Positions 51,783-59,966 of a stretch of DNA of 64,000 bases are shown piece after piece; position 1 is the first letter of the stretch; every line of letters begins with the position of its first letter. Source of the stretch: Flavobacteriales bacterium (GTDB lineage Bacteria > Bacteroidota > Bacteroidia > Flavobacteriales_F > PHOS-HE28); assembly GCA_016705955.1 (NCBI GenBank), contig JADJKO010000004.1:1-64000 (forward strand), read 5' to 3'. The translations under genes and the position numbers were made by a program. The notes under the pieces were generated by a model. That model was not told the origin of the DNA and did no database searches. It worked only from the letters and a program-made list of their open reading frames with translations.

Positions 51783-53018
51783 ATGAGCCAGCGTTCTCTA
51801 TTCCTCTACCTCTCTGCGCTGCTCGTGCAGGGCACCATGGGCCAGGCCAACTGCGGCCAGACCTCCACCGGGATGGTCCCCATCAACGATCTGGGCACCG
51901 GCACCTATATGGGCATGATGGGCGGGCTCTATCCCAATGGCCTTAATGTGCGCCCCCCTGCACACCACGCCGCCGGACTTGCCTTCGCCGCGCAGGTGCA
52001 ACCACTGGATACGACCGGCGCCCCTGATCCCATGAACGGAAAGGTCGTTTGGTTGAGCATCGGCTTCTCCAATGCCACACAAGAAACCCAGACCTTCATA
52101 CCCATGGCCACCGCACTGCCCGACCTGAACCCGAAGCTGGTATTGGTGGATGGCGCGCTGGGTGGGCAAACGGCCGCCATCCTTTCCACGCCGACCAACC
52201 CCAGCTATGCCACCTATTGGAACACCGTGATCAACCGCCTTTCAGCGGCCGGGGTAACGGACCAGCAAGTGCAGGCCATTTGGCTGAAGGACGATAACCA
52301 AGCCACCCTTCCCATCGAAGAGCACTCCGACTCGGTGCATGTCCAATTCAAACGCATCACCCACGAATTGCACGACCGCTTTCCGAATGCGCACCTCTGT
52401 TACATCGCCAGCAGGATCTATGCGGGCTACGCCAGCAGCGCCTTGAACCCCGAGCCCTACGCCTACCGCAACGGGTGGACGATGAAGCAATTGATCGGCG
52501 AGCAGATCGCGGGCGATCCGGAATTGCAACACAGCGGTGCAGGCGCGAACGCCCCTTGGCTTTCGTGGGGCGTGTACCTATGGGCCGATGGCACCACCCC
52601 GCGCAGCGATGGGCTAACATGGGTCTGTCCGGACGATTATCAGAACGATGGCACACATCCATCCACGATCGGTCGCGCGAAAGTGGCCGCACTGCTCCTG
52701 GACTTCTTTACCACCGACAGCACCACATGCAGTTGGTTCCTGAACGACTGCGGCATAAGCACCGGTGTTGCGGAAGTGGAAGGACCATCACTGTCCGTGT
52801 TCCCGAACCCCGCCATCTCCACCATGACCATCAGCGGACTGCCACCTGGTGCATCGGTCATCGCTGTGTACGACGGCAGTGGGCGCCGCGTACTCGGGGC
52901 ATCGCTCAACACGGCAGGCCATGTGATCGATGTGGCCGCGCTCTCTTCCGGCGTTTACCAACTGGTGGTGTATGGTGAACGCATCCGCACCGCACGCTTC
53001 GTGATCGCGCAACGCTGA
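51783..53018 (+). CDS. secreted SGNH-hydrolase-like protein with T9SS tail
   Basis: A 411-residue protein with signal peptide MSQRSLFLYLSALLVQGTMGQ. The central region fits an SGNH-type hydrolase: VVWLSIGFSN near the nucleophile, LVDGALGGQTA, and the DxxH catalytic pair in NDGTHPS near residue 290-300. The last ~80 residues (SVFPNPAISTMTISG...SSGVYQLVVYG) are a type A T9SS tail. It is likely a surface esterase or carbohydrate-active hydrolase. ATG 51783 is at the signal peptide. Confidence 0.78.
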   Translation: MSQRSLFLYLSALLVQGTMGQANCGQTSTGMVPINDLGTGTYMGMMGGLYPNGLNVRPPAHHAAGLAFAAQVQPLDTTGAPDPMNGKVVWLSIGFSNATQETQTFIPMATALPDLNPKLVLVDGALGGQTAAILSTPTNPSYATYWNTVINRLSAAGVTDQQVQAIWLKDDNQATLPIEEHSDSVHVQFKRITHELHDRFPNAHLCYIASRIYAGYASSALNPEPYAYRNGWTMKQLIGEQIAGDPELQHSGAGANAPWLSWGVYLWADGTTPRSDGLTWVCPDDYQNDGTHPSTIGRAKVAALLLDFFTTDSTTCSWFLNDCGISTGVAEVEGPSLSVFPNPAISTMTISGLPPGASVIAVYDGSGRRVLGASLNTAGHVIDVAALSSGVYQLVVYGERIRTARFVIAQR

Positions 53019-53177
53019 AGGTTCGAATAGGACCGGGCTGTGCCATTGCACAGGCTCCGCCGGTTCAGCGTGCCAGCGGTGCTCCGCATTCTCGATCTTG
53101 AAGGGCTTCGCAGCATGATCGGCAAGGTCCTTTTGATAGCGGCGGTAGCGTCGCTCGCAGCCCGTGGTTATGCCGAA

Positions 53178-53229
53178 CTTGATGCGCGCATCCACCACAA
53201 GGATGCAGAAGAGGAAGGGTTTCCCGCAA
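53178..53229. repeat. dispersed intergenic repeat, copy B
   Basis: About 80% like copy A at 51644-51695, same orientation. It lies in the 342-nt gap between the SGNH gene and regulator 2. That gap otherwise holds only the 71-bp repeat/pseudogene tail at 53282-53356 and no intact gene. Confidence 0.5.
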
Positions 53230-53281
53230 GGGCGGGACAGGCGTGCTGGGCCCGGGTTGAGGGTTGGTGAACACATTCCAC

Positions 53282-53356
53282 AGCGACCGCGACCCGATCC
53301 TGGAGAATATCGGCGGGAGTGTGCCGACGAATACGCGGGTGGGGCAGTTGCCGTAG
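53282..53356 (+). pseudogene. orphan 3' end of a surface-protein gene
   Basis: Reading SDRDPILENIGGSVPTNTRV and then GQLP with a TAG at 53354-53356. It repeats the end of the protein at 49074-49351 nearly base for base (69/71 over 53284-53354). No matching upstream part is present, so it is a leftover tail of a deleted or moved gene copy. Confidence 0.75.
53284..53354. repeat. 71-bp repeat, copy 2
   Basis: Matches 49279-49349 at 69 of 71 positions, same orientation, about 4 kb apart. The intervening 4 kb (membrane protein, PAF-AH-like hydrolase, SGNH protein) could have arrived between duplicated tails or be lost by recombination between them. Confidence 0.8.
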
Positions 53357-53360
53357 GTGC

Positions 53361-53999
53361 CTATACCAACCCCTCCCTCAACGCCAAGCTCACGGCGCTG
53401 GCTGCGGACTTCACCTGCAACTTCTCGTAGATGTGGCTCACGTGGGTGTTCACTGTGGCGTAGGAGATGCCGCAATGTTCGGCGATCAGCTTGTAGCTGT
53501 AGCCATCCACCAGGAGCTTCAGGATCTCCGTTTCGCGTTCGGTAAGGCTGAAATCGTTCGTGCTGGTCCGGGCGCCCTTGTGCGCAGCCAACCTCAACAC
53601 CTTCTTGGCCACGGCGGGCGTCATGGGTGCGCCGCCATTCACCACTTCCACAATACCATCCAACAATTCCGTGGGTGAGGTCTGTTTGAGCAGGTAGCCA
53701 TCCGCCCCGGCCAGAATGGCCTCGAAGATCTTCCCGCTGTCCTCGAACACCGTTTGCATGAGGATCCTGATGTCCTTGAATTGGGAGCGGATGCGTTTCA
53801 CACCCTCTATGCCATCCACATGCGGCATATCAATGTCCATGAGCACCACATCCGGTACGGTGGTGGTCACGTGCTGCAACACATCCCGACAATCGGCCCA
53901 GACGCCCACGCATTCCATGGTCCCGCAGGAATCGATGAGCAGTTTCAGCCCATCGCGGCGGTTGGCATTGTCATCGAATACGGCCACGCGAATGTTCAC
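53361..53999 (-). CDS. NarL/LuxR-type response regulator 2
   Basis: A 212-residue paralog of the regulator at 42296-42934, with phospho-acceptor Asp55 (VVLMDIDMPH) and LuxR-type HTH (LTERETEILKLLVDGYSYKLIAEHC...ATVNTHVSHIYEKL). The start is GTG at 53999 (MNIRVAVFDD). It lies 9 nt after the kinase 2 stop, so it can be co-transcribed with the kinase, and it also has its own -7 box at 54004-54011. It probably controls the divergent secreted-protein operon starting at 57331. Confidence 0.92.
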   Translation of the reverse strand: MNIRVAVFDDNANRRDGLKLLIDSCGTMECVGVWADCRDVLQHVTTTVPDVVLMDIDMPHVDGIEGVKRIRSQFKDIRILMQTVFEDSGKIFEAILAGADGYLLKQTSPTELLDGIVEVVNGGAPMTPAVAKKVLRLAAHKGARTSTNDFSLTERETEILKLLVDGYSYKLIAEHCGISYATVNTHVSHIYEKLQVKSAASAVSLALREGLV

Positions 54000-54003
54000 G
54001 GGA

Positions 54004-54011
54004 CGAAACTA
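54004..54011 (-). promoter_or_regulatory. -7 box of response regulator 2
   Basis: On the minus strand TAGTTTCG ends 4 nt before the GTG start; its TAG is also the kinase 2 stop codon. A degenerate dyad lies 25 nt upstream (54037-54048), matching the 24 nt at regulator 1. Confidence 0.45.
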
Positions 54012-57000
54012 GGGGGCACCCTTCCCGTCGGGCATCATTGGTTCCATGGATATTGACCGTTTGCCGGACCGGGAGCGCAAGGTGATGGTGGTGCCCTGTC
54101 CGATCCGCGAGCGCACCACGAGTTCAGCGTTCATGTCCGCCGCACGCTTCCGCATGTTCCGCAGGCCATTGCCACCTCCGTTCCGCTCGGGCATCCGGTC
54201 CGGATCGAAGCCTCGTCCATCATCCACCACGGACAGCACGAGGTCCGCTCCTTCCCGGACCAGGGTTACGCGCAGGTTGGCACATCCGGCATACTTCACC
54301 GCGTTGTTCACGGCTTCCTTGAAGAGGAGGTACAGGTTCTTCCGCCGGTCCATACCCAGTTCCAGGGATCCCAACCCGGCTTGCGTGTGGAAGTGCAGCA
54401 AGCATTCACCGGCCTCAGCCATGCGCACCGCGTACGCGCGCATGCGTTGCACCACGTGTTCCAAGTCATCGTTCTCCGCATTCACGGCCCATACGATATC
54501 GTTCATGGACTCCATCATCGCCGTGGTGCTTTCGGTGATGCGGCCCAGCATCTCGGTGGCCTCGGGCACGCGGTCCCCGGTGCGCTTCCGGGCCACACTG
54601 CTGTACAGGGCCACACTGCTCAAGGTTGATCCGATCTCATCATGCAGGTCCCGTGCGATGCGATCACGGACCATGACGATCTCCAAGGCTTTCAACAAGC
54701 GATAGCGGTAGAAGGCATACAAGGCGGCCATGCAGACCAGAAAGACAAGGGTGCGGAACCACCAGGTACCCCTCCAGGGTGGTGTGATCAACAGATCGAT
54801 GGATGCGCCTTGCTCATCCCACACGCCATCGCTGTTGCGCCCTTGCACCCGGAAACGGTAGCGGCCGGGATCCAGGTTCGTGAAGGTGGCATCGTGGCCG
54901 GTCCCGTTCTCGATCCAATTCGTGTTCAGGCCTTCCAGGATGAACCGGAATTCGTTCTGGCCGGGGGAGGAAAGATCCATGTTCGCGAACTCGAAGGTGA
55001 TCATCCGCTCACTGTACGGAAGTTCCAACTCCTCCAGCCGGTGGATCGGTATCGGTAGAAAGGTCGCGTGGTCGGAAACGGTGATCGGTTTGTTCAACAA
55101 CTTCAGCCGCGTGATCAACGTCGGTGATCCTCCATGGATCTGGTAGAAATCCTCCGGGTCGAACCAGGTGATGCCTTCCATGCCTCCGAAGTAGAGGCGC
55201 CCATCCGCGCTCCGCTCGGCGCTGTACCGGTTGAACTCATTGCCCGCGATGCCATCGGACCGGGTGTAGGATTTCTTCTGGCCGGTGCGCGGGTCGGATC
55301 GGCAAAGACCTTGGTTGGTGCTGATCCAGAGGTTGTGCTGTGTGTCCGGCAGGATCCCATAGATCACATCGTTCGGTAGGCCCTGCCGAGTGGTGGTGTG
55401 CCGATCACACCGCCCGGACCGCATTTCCATCCGCACCATGCCCTTGCCATTGGTCCCCACCCAGATGTAGCGCGCCGGTTCATCCGGGTCGAAGCAAAGG
55501 GAGAACACCATGTCCTCCGGAAGCGATGTGCTGTCCGCAGCATCGTGGTGGAAGTGCCGCCACCGTTCGGATCGCGGTTCGAAGGTGAAGACCCCTTGCC
55601 CGGTGGCCATCCACAGTGAGCCATCCGTTGCGATCCGCCAGCATGCGATCTCCCGGTAAGTGCCGGTCTTGATCGGGCCGGGAAAATCAAATACGCCTGT
55701 TCTGGTGCCCGACCGGGTATCGTAGCGCAGCAGTTGGTGCGCGGCAAGGGTGGGGTCCGTCGCGTTGATGACCCAGAGGTCGTGGCCCAGGCCATGGAAC
55801 GTGGATACGACCGCATCCCTTGGATCATCCGTTCTCTGCGTGACCTCTTCTTTCCGATGATCATACTGCCAGAGGTGTGTCGGGAAGTCACCGGTCCACC
55901 CGCCGAACCAGAGATCGCCGGCCGGGTCCCGGGCACCCGTGAACCAAGCGGCCGCGACGCCTTTTCGCTCCATGGCCTTGAACGTGGGGTCGCGTTCCAG
56001 CACACCACCTGCGGTATTCAATCGGACAAGATCCGACATGTCCATAAGGACCTCTCCTTCCGGATCGGTTCGCACGATGGTCGCGTGGTTCAAGGGTTCA
56101 CCATCCAGCGGCAGACGGTGGAAGCGTTCGGTGCGAAGCGGGTATTTCACCACGCCGTACCCGGGCGTCCCAGCCCAGATGTTCCCGGTACGGTCCATCA
56201 ACCAGCAATAGACCCCTTCACGTGGAAGATATCCGCCCCTGGACAAGACCGGCCGGAGGTATTCCAACCGCCCTGGAACAAGGTCCATCCGGAACCAGAT
56301 GTCGCCCGGGCCTTTGCCCCACAAGCGCTCCTGATCATCAATGAGCAGTCCCCCACCCCGCAATTGCAATTCCGGCAAGTGCAAAGTGTCCAGAACGGTA
56401 TGTCGCTTCGCGTCGAACACCACCGCGTTGCGCTCCCAGATCAGTAGCATGTGGTCCGCCTTGGCATGGTACATCAGGCCCGGAGGGAACTCGACCTCCT
56501 TCCAAGGCCATGGCACGGTCCAGTTCAGGCGTTCGGTGAACCGTCCATTCCTCCGTTCCCAAACGGTGAGCACCTCCTGATCAAGGAGCCATAACTCACC
56601 GCTTGGTGTGGTGCACAGTTCCCGCAACCGTGTGACGTTCAGTTCCGGATACACGGCGGTAGCCGGGCGCAAGAGCGCCGCTTCCCGCGCATGGCCGACC
56701 GCATCGGGTAGGACGAGCAAGGCGCCCCCGAACTCATGCACCCAGATATCACCGGTCGCATCCTCCCGGATGCTCACCACCCCGCCCATCCTGTTCAGGA
56801 TGGGATCAACGCGAATGTGCCGGAAGTGACCGGTTCGCGGGTCGTACCGGTCCAATCCATTGCTTTCCGTTCCCACCCACAGGAAGCCATCGGCATCCGC
56901 GTGAAGTGCGGTGATATGGTCGCCCGTGATACTGGTGCTATCCCCCGGCACATTGCGGAATACCCGGAACTCATACCCGTCATAGCGCGTCAGGCCGTCC

Positions 57001-57173
57001 TTGGTACCGAACCAGAGGAAACCATCGGCATCCTGCTCGATCGCAGCGACCAATCCTTGCGGGAGGCCATCGTCCACCGTGAGCAGATCGGCCACCACCC
57101 GGGGTGCGAGCGAAGGATCCTGTGCCCGGACCAGAAGGCTGGTCACTGATAGTAGGACGAACAAGGAACGCAT
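54009..57173 (-). CDS. reg_prop propeller hybrid sensor histidine kinase 2
   Basis: A 1054-residue paralog of kinase 1: signal peptide (MRSLFVLLSVTSLLVRAQ), propeller repeats (~30-730, e.g. TVDDGLPQGLVAAIEQDADG, GLTRYDGYEF), a Y_Y_Y domain (~740-805), a membrane helix (~812-830), HisKA_3 with His844 (RDLHDEIGS), and HATPase_c (EAVNNAVKYA, DDGRGFD). A short basic/acidic tail (KRSISMEPMM...) extends past kinase 1's end. The start at 57173 is set by the signal peptide. Its divergent neighbour opens the MACPF-type operon. Confidence 0.93.
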   Translation of the reverse strand: MRSLFVLLSVTSLLVRAQDPSLAPRVVADLLTVDDGLPQGLVAAIEQDADGFLWFGTKDGLTRYDGYEFRVFRNVPGDSTSITGDHITALHADADGFLWVGTESNGLDRYDPRTGHFRHIRVDPILNRMGGVVSIREDATGDIWVHEFGGALLVLPDAVGHAREAALLRPATAVYPELNVTRLRELCTTPSGELWLLDQEVLTVWERRNGRFTERLNWTVPWPWKEVEFPPGLMYHAKADHMLLIWERNAVVFDAKRHTVLDTLHLPELQLRGGGLLIDDQERLWGKGPGDIWFRMDLVPGRLEYLRPVLSRGGYLPREGVYCWLMDRTGNIWAGTPGYGVVKYPLRTERFHRLPLDGEPLNHATIVRTDPEGEVLMDMSDLVRLNTAGGVLERDPTFKAMERKGVAAAWFTGARDPAGDLWFGGWTGDFPTHLWQYDHRKEEVTQRTDDPRDAVVSTFHGLGHDLWVINATDPTLAAHQLLRYDTRSGTRTGVFDFPGPIKTGTYREIACWRIATDGSLWMATGQGVFTFEPRSERWRHFHHDAADSTSLPEDMVFSLCFDPDEPARYIWVGTNGKGMVRMEMRSGRCDRHTTTRQGLPNDVIYGILPDTQHNLWISTNQGLCRSDPRTGQKKSYTRSDGIAGNEFNRYSAERSADGRLYFGGMEGITWFDPEDFYQIHGGSPTLITRLKLLNKPITVSDHATFLPIPIHRLEELELPYSERMITFEFANMDLSSPGQNEFRFILEGLNTNWIENGTGHDATFTNLDPGRYRFRVQGRNSDGVWDEQGASIDLLITPPWRGTWWFRTLVFLVCMAALYAFYRYRLLKALEIVMVRDRIARDLHDEIGSTLSSVALYSSVARKRTGDRVPEATEMLGRITESTTAMMESMNDIVWAVNAENDDLEHVVQRMRAYAVRMAEAGECLLHFHTQAGLGSLELGMDRRKNLYLLFKEAVNNAVKYAGCANLRVTLVREGADLVLSVVDDGRGFDPDRMPERNGGGNGLRNMRKRAADMNAELVVRSRIGQGTTITLRSRSGKRSISMEPMMPDGKGAP
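54037..54048. promoter_or_regulatory. degenerate dyad upstream of regulator 2
   Basis: ATTGG-TT-CCATG keeps one full half and four of five bases of the other. It lies inside the last codons of kinase 2, 25 nt upstream of the regulator 2 -7 box, the same place as the perfect dyad of regulator 1. Confidence 0.4.
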
Positions 57174-57239
57174 GGTGGTGGCGGAAGATAGCAGGACCGC
57201 CCATACGCAGAGCCGTACCGGCAAAGCCCTGGGATCATC

Positions 57240-57272
57240 ATTGGTCGCAGGTACTGATCCACTAGTTCCAAT
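57240..57272. promoter_or_regulatory. dyad region between kinase 2 and the secreted-protein operon
   Basis: An ATTGG half-site lies at 57240-57244 and ACTAG-TT-CCAAT at 57261-57272. The latter ends 25 nt before TTGATTTG (57298-57305), a -7-like box 25 nt before the ATG at 57331. The former sits 49 nt from the kinase 2 -7 region (TATCTTCC on the minus strand, 57183-57190), much as the kinase 1 dyad is 51 nt from its box. Confidence 0.45.
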
Positions 57273-57330
57273 GATTGACGGGCCAAGCACCATGGGATTG
57301 ATTTGCCTCCGACAAAACACCGCCACGCAA

Positions 57331-58017
57331 ATGACCACCCGGATCCTCAGCCTCCTTCTGATACTATGGACCACTACAGGTACCGCGTTCGCCCAACAGC
57401 CGGTCAAGCATGCGACCGCGGAACCGCCTGAAGGATACCGGCAGGCCGCTTCGGAGAACGGTCGCTTCGACTTCAAGCAGGTGGTGGATGTGGCCTATGG
57501 CTCCAACGGCCATTTCGTATACAAGAAGGGCGTATCGGGTGTGATCATCTTCAACAACGCGTCCTTCGGCGACCCCCGGCCCGGCTATCCGAAATATGGC
57601 TTCTACCGCTTGCCCAGCACACCGGAAACCGCGCAACCGGCAAGCGCGGAGGAAGTGAAGCTACCCGAAGGTGTTCGTGGCCGGATGTACTTCCGGTACA
57701 AGGACCAAGTGACCTATGCAGAAGAGTTCAATGACGCACGGTTGCGGGCAGGTGACCGCGTGTATGTGATCCCCGGGCAATCTGTGAAGGATGAATTCCT
57801 GGAGAAGCGCATGGGCCAGGACCGGAGCGGGAGCACCTTCTTCGGGAAGACCGGGATCACCTTCGACCCGAAAGCACCGAAGGTGTGCGGCCGCACCTTC
57901 CGCGTGGCGTCCGTTGATGCGGAAAAGCGCACGATCCGGTTCACTGAACCCTTCCCGGAGAACATCAGCAATGCTTGGAACAACTCCTTCGTATTCGAAG
58001 TGATCCTGGTGCGATGA
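57331..58017 (+). CDS. secreted protein, first gene of the MACPF operon
   Basis: A 228-residue protein with signal peptide (ILSLLLILWTTTGTAFAQ). An N-terminal module (~45-95) reads VVDVAYGSNGHFVYKKGVSG and NNASFGDPRPGYPKYGFYRL, a pattern seen in many uncharacterised Bacteroidota secreted proteins. The C-terminal ~110 residues (MYFRYKDQ...GDRVYVIPGQ...FDPKAPKVCGRTFRVASVD...FVFEVILVR) recur at the end of the next protein. No enzyme motif is seen. It faces kinase 2 and begins a run of seven same-strand genes with gaps of 64 nt or less. Confidence 0.78.
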   Translation: MTTRILSLLLILWTTTGTAFAQQPVKHATAEPPEGYRQAASENGRFDFKQVVDVAYGSNGHFVYKKGVSGVIIFNNASFGDPRPGYPKYGFYRLPSTPETAQPASAEEVKLPEGVRGRMYFRYKDQVTYAEEFNDARLRAGDRVYVIPGQSVKDEFLEKRMGQDRSGSTFFGKTGITFDPKAPKVCGRTFRVASVDAEKRTIRFTEPFPENISNAWNNSFVFEVILVR

Positions 58018-58063
58018 ACCCATTGTCCCAGCGAACACGCATCACTCCCAAACCCTACCTACC

Positions 58064-58801
58064 ATGAACTTCAAACCTCTCTCGTTCGCGATCTGTGCAG
58101 CCATGTGCTTCTTGTCAGCCAGGGCACAGCAGGTCACGTTCTACGCTGATGCCAACTACTCCGGAAGATCAATGGCGTTGAGCGCCAGCACCCCGTGGGT
58201 CGGCGACGAGTGGAACGATAAGATCAGCTCGATCCGCGTACCCGCAGGCATGCAAGTGGAGTTGTTCTGGGATATGAACTACAAAGGCATTTCCAAGATC
58301 ATCACAGCAGACATGGCATTCGTCGGGAGTGATTGGAACGATAAAGCCTCTTCCATCAAGATCACCCGGTTGGATCGACCCGGAACACCATCCGCCGGAG
58401 CACCCAAGCCAAGGCCGACACAACCATTCTCTTCCGGACAGGCCCAGTACTCCCCCTTTCCGAATGTCAATGGGCAGGGTTCGCCCAAGCCAGCACCTGA
58501 GGCTACCATACCGAATGGCCCCCAAGGCACCATGTACTTCCGGTACACGGACCAGATCCAATGCTCAGGCGATATCGCGTCGCAGATGCATCCCGGTGAT
58601 CGGATCTACGTGCTTCCCGGCCAAACCGTGCCGCGAACGGAGGGCATGAGCTTCGACCCGAACGCGCCCAAGGTGTGCGGGCAGACCTTCATTGTGGCCA
58701 GTGTGGACCGCAACCAGGTGCATTTCACGCAACCACTCACCGAGATGATGCGCGACAGGAACAACGGATCCTTCTCCTTCCGGGTCGTCCTGATGCGATG
58801 A
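58064..58801 (+). CDS. secreted beta/gamma-crystallin-domain protein
   Basis: A 245-residue protein with signal peptide (to LSARAQ). Residues ~23-105 form a beta/gamma-crystallin domain with two Greek-key motifs and two calcium-site signatures, NDKISS and NDKASS. A Pro/Gly/Ser-rich linker (~108-150) leads to a C-terminal module (MYFRYTDQ...GDRIYVLPGQ...FDPNAPKVCGQTFIVASVD...FSFRVVLMR) shared with the previous gene. Crystallin domains in bacteria bind calcium and often sit in secreted or surface proteins. It starts 46 nt after the previous gene. Confidence 0.88.
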   Translation: MNFKPLSFAICAAMCFLSARAQQVTFYADANYSGRSMALSASTPWVGDEWNDKISSIRVPAGMQVELFWDMNYKGISKIITADMAFVGSDWNDKASSIKITRLDRPGTPSAGAPKPRPTQPFSSGQAQYSPFPNVNGQGSPKPAPEATIPNGPQGTMYFRYTDQIQCSGDIASQMHPGDRIYVLPGQTVPRTEGMSFDPNAPKVCGQTFIVASVDRNQVHFTQPLTEMMRDRNNGSFSFRVVLMR

Positions 58802-58856
58802 GGTCTTCCGATCGAACCAACATGACGCTCCATTCAATTCAACACCCTCTGGAACC

Positions 58857-59363
58857 ATGAGAACAAAGCACCTCATTCTGCCACTGCTCGCCCTGATCTG
58901 CTTCCAAGCAAATGTGAGCGCTGCACCTGGCAAGGGCGACAAAGTGGAACGCCAGAAGCGCCGTGCAAGCGCTCCGCCACGGATGGAGAGCGGTATCACG
59001 ACACCGGGCGGTTCAAGATCGCATTACCAGGCGCTCCCGGAGACCAAAGACCACTATGTGAAAATGCCGGAGCCCCCTGCCAGTGAAATTCGTAAGGAGC
59101 TTCGCAGGGACCGCCGCAAAGCAGGGAATTTCGCGGTGGAGGCACAGAAGGCCGAGCGTCTGGCCCGTCGGAATGGCGGGAATTTCACCGGGGACGCACG
59201 CCAAGCCGTTGCCGATGCGCACAGCCAAGCGGCAGCAGCAGAGAACCGGCGCTCGGTGATGATGGATGCACTGAACACCTCTGTGGAAAGGCAGTACGAT
59301 CGGATCCGGCTGAACTGCGCCGCAGCAATTCCGACGGTGCACGTGAGGGACGCGCAAGCATGA
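58857..59363 (+). CDS. secreted Lys/Arg-rich helical protein
   Basis: A 168-residue protein with a signal peptide (LPLLALICFQANVSA) and a highly charged helical body (EIRKELRRDRRKAGNFAVEA, QKAERLARRN...). No family is recognised. It ends in an ATGA overlap with the next gene; from ~residue 155 the neighbouring frame reads equally well into that gene, so the two may be one protein split by a frameshift or two coupled genes. Confidence 0.65.
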   Translation: MRTKHLILPLLALICFQANVSAAPGKGDKVERQKRRASAPPRMESGITTPGGSRSHYQALPETKDHYVKMPEPPASEIRKELRRDRRKAGNFAVEAQKAERLARRNGGNFTGDARQAVADAHSQAAAAENRRSVMMDALNTSVERQYDRIRLNCAAAIPTVHVRDAQA

Positions 59364-59959
59364 ACGCGGAAGCGTTGCGGCGAAGCGCGTCGTTCAATGG
59401 ATCACCCGTTGCTGGAGGATCCGCGACGAGCAGTACGTCCGCTGCTGAACGTCGAGGAAGTGGTGTCTATCAGAATTTCAATGAGGTGAGGGCCGCTCAG
59501 GACAGGGTGCAGCGTGGCGTCGGCACCAGCAGGGAGCATATGGGTAAGGTGACCCCCGCGCGATCCGGGCCGGTCGTCATCACCACCTCGCCGGACGGCA
59601 AGACCACCTACCGTGCGGAGAGCAGCAGTTCCTCACGGGAACGGTCGGCGGGAGCAGCAGAGATCAAGAGCCCCGGGGAGCGGACCTCGGGAGGAGGAAG
59701 CGAGATCAAGACCCCGGGGGAACGTACCGCTGGATCGTCCAGCACCACTGAACGTTCAGGTGAGATCCGCCAGCCCGGTGAGAAAACCGTAAAGGAGAAA
59801 GCAGCGGAGATCAACGAGAAGGACAAGGCCGAACGCGAAGCCAAAGCCGCTGCGGAAAAAGCTGCCGCCGAGCGCAAAGTGACGGCGGAAAAAGCGGCAG
59901 CGGAAAAGGCGGCCGCGGAAAAGAAACAAGCCGAGAAGGCCGGTAAACGCCACAAGTGA
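59360..59959 (+). CDS. low-complexity Ala/Glu/Lys-rich protein
   Basis: A 199-residue protein without a signal peptide of its own. The first half is Ser/Gly/Arg-rich, with a repeated EIKSPGERTSGG / EIKTPGERTAGS motif; the last third is a run of AEKAAAE-type repeats that should form a long coiled or single helix. It overlaps the previous gene by 4 nt and the next starts 7 nt after it. No function can be given. Confidence 0.6.
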   Translation: MNAEALRRSASFNGSPVAGGSATSSTSAAERRGSGVYQNFNEVRAAQDRVQRGVGTSREHMGKVTPARSGPVVITTSPDGKTTYRAESSSSSRERSAGAAEIKSPGERTSGGGSEIKTPGERTAGSSSTTERSGEIRQPGEKTVKEKAAEINEKDKAEREAKAAAEKAAAERKVTAEKAAAEKAAAEKKQAEKAGKRHK

Positions 59960-59966
59960 CCCTACC

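Noticed and set aside
53040..53270. Small plus-strand frame between the SGNH gene and the orphan tail
   Set aside because: Composition is not protein-like and it runs through the intergenic repeat copy B.
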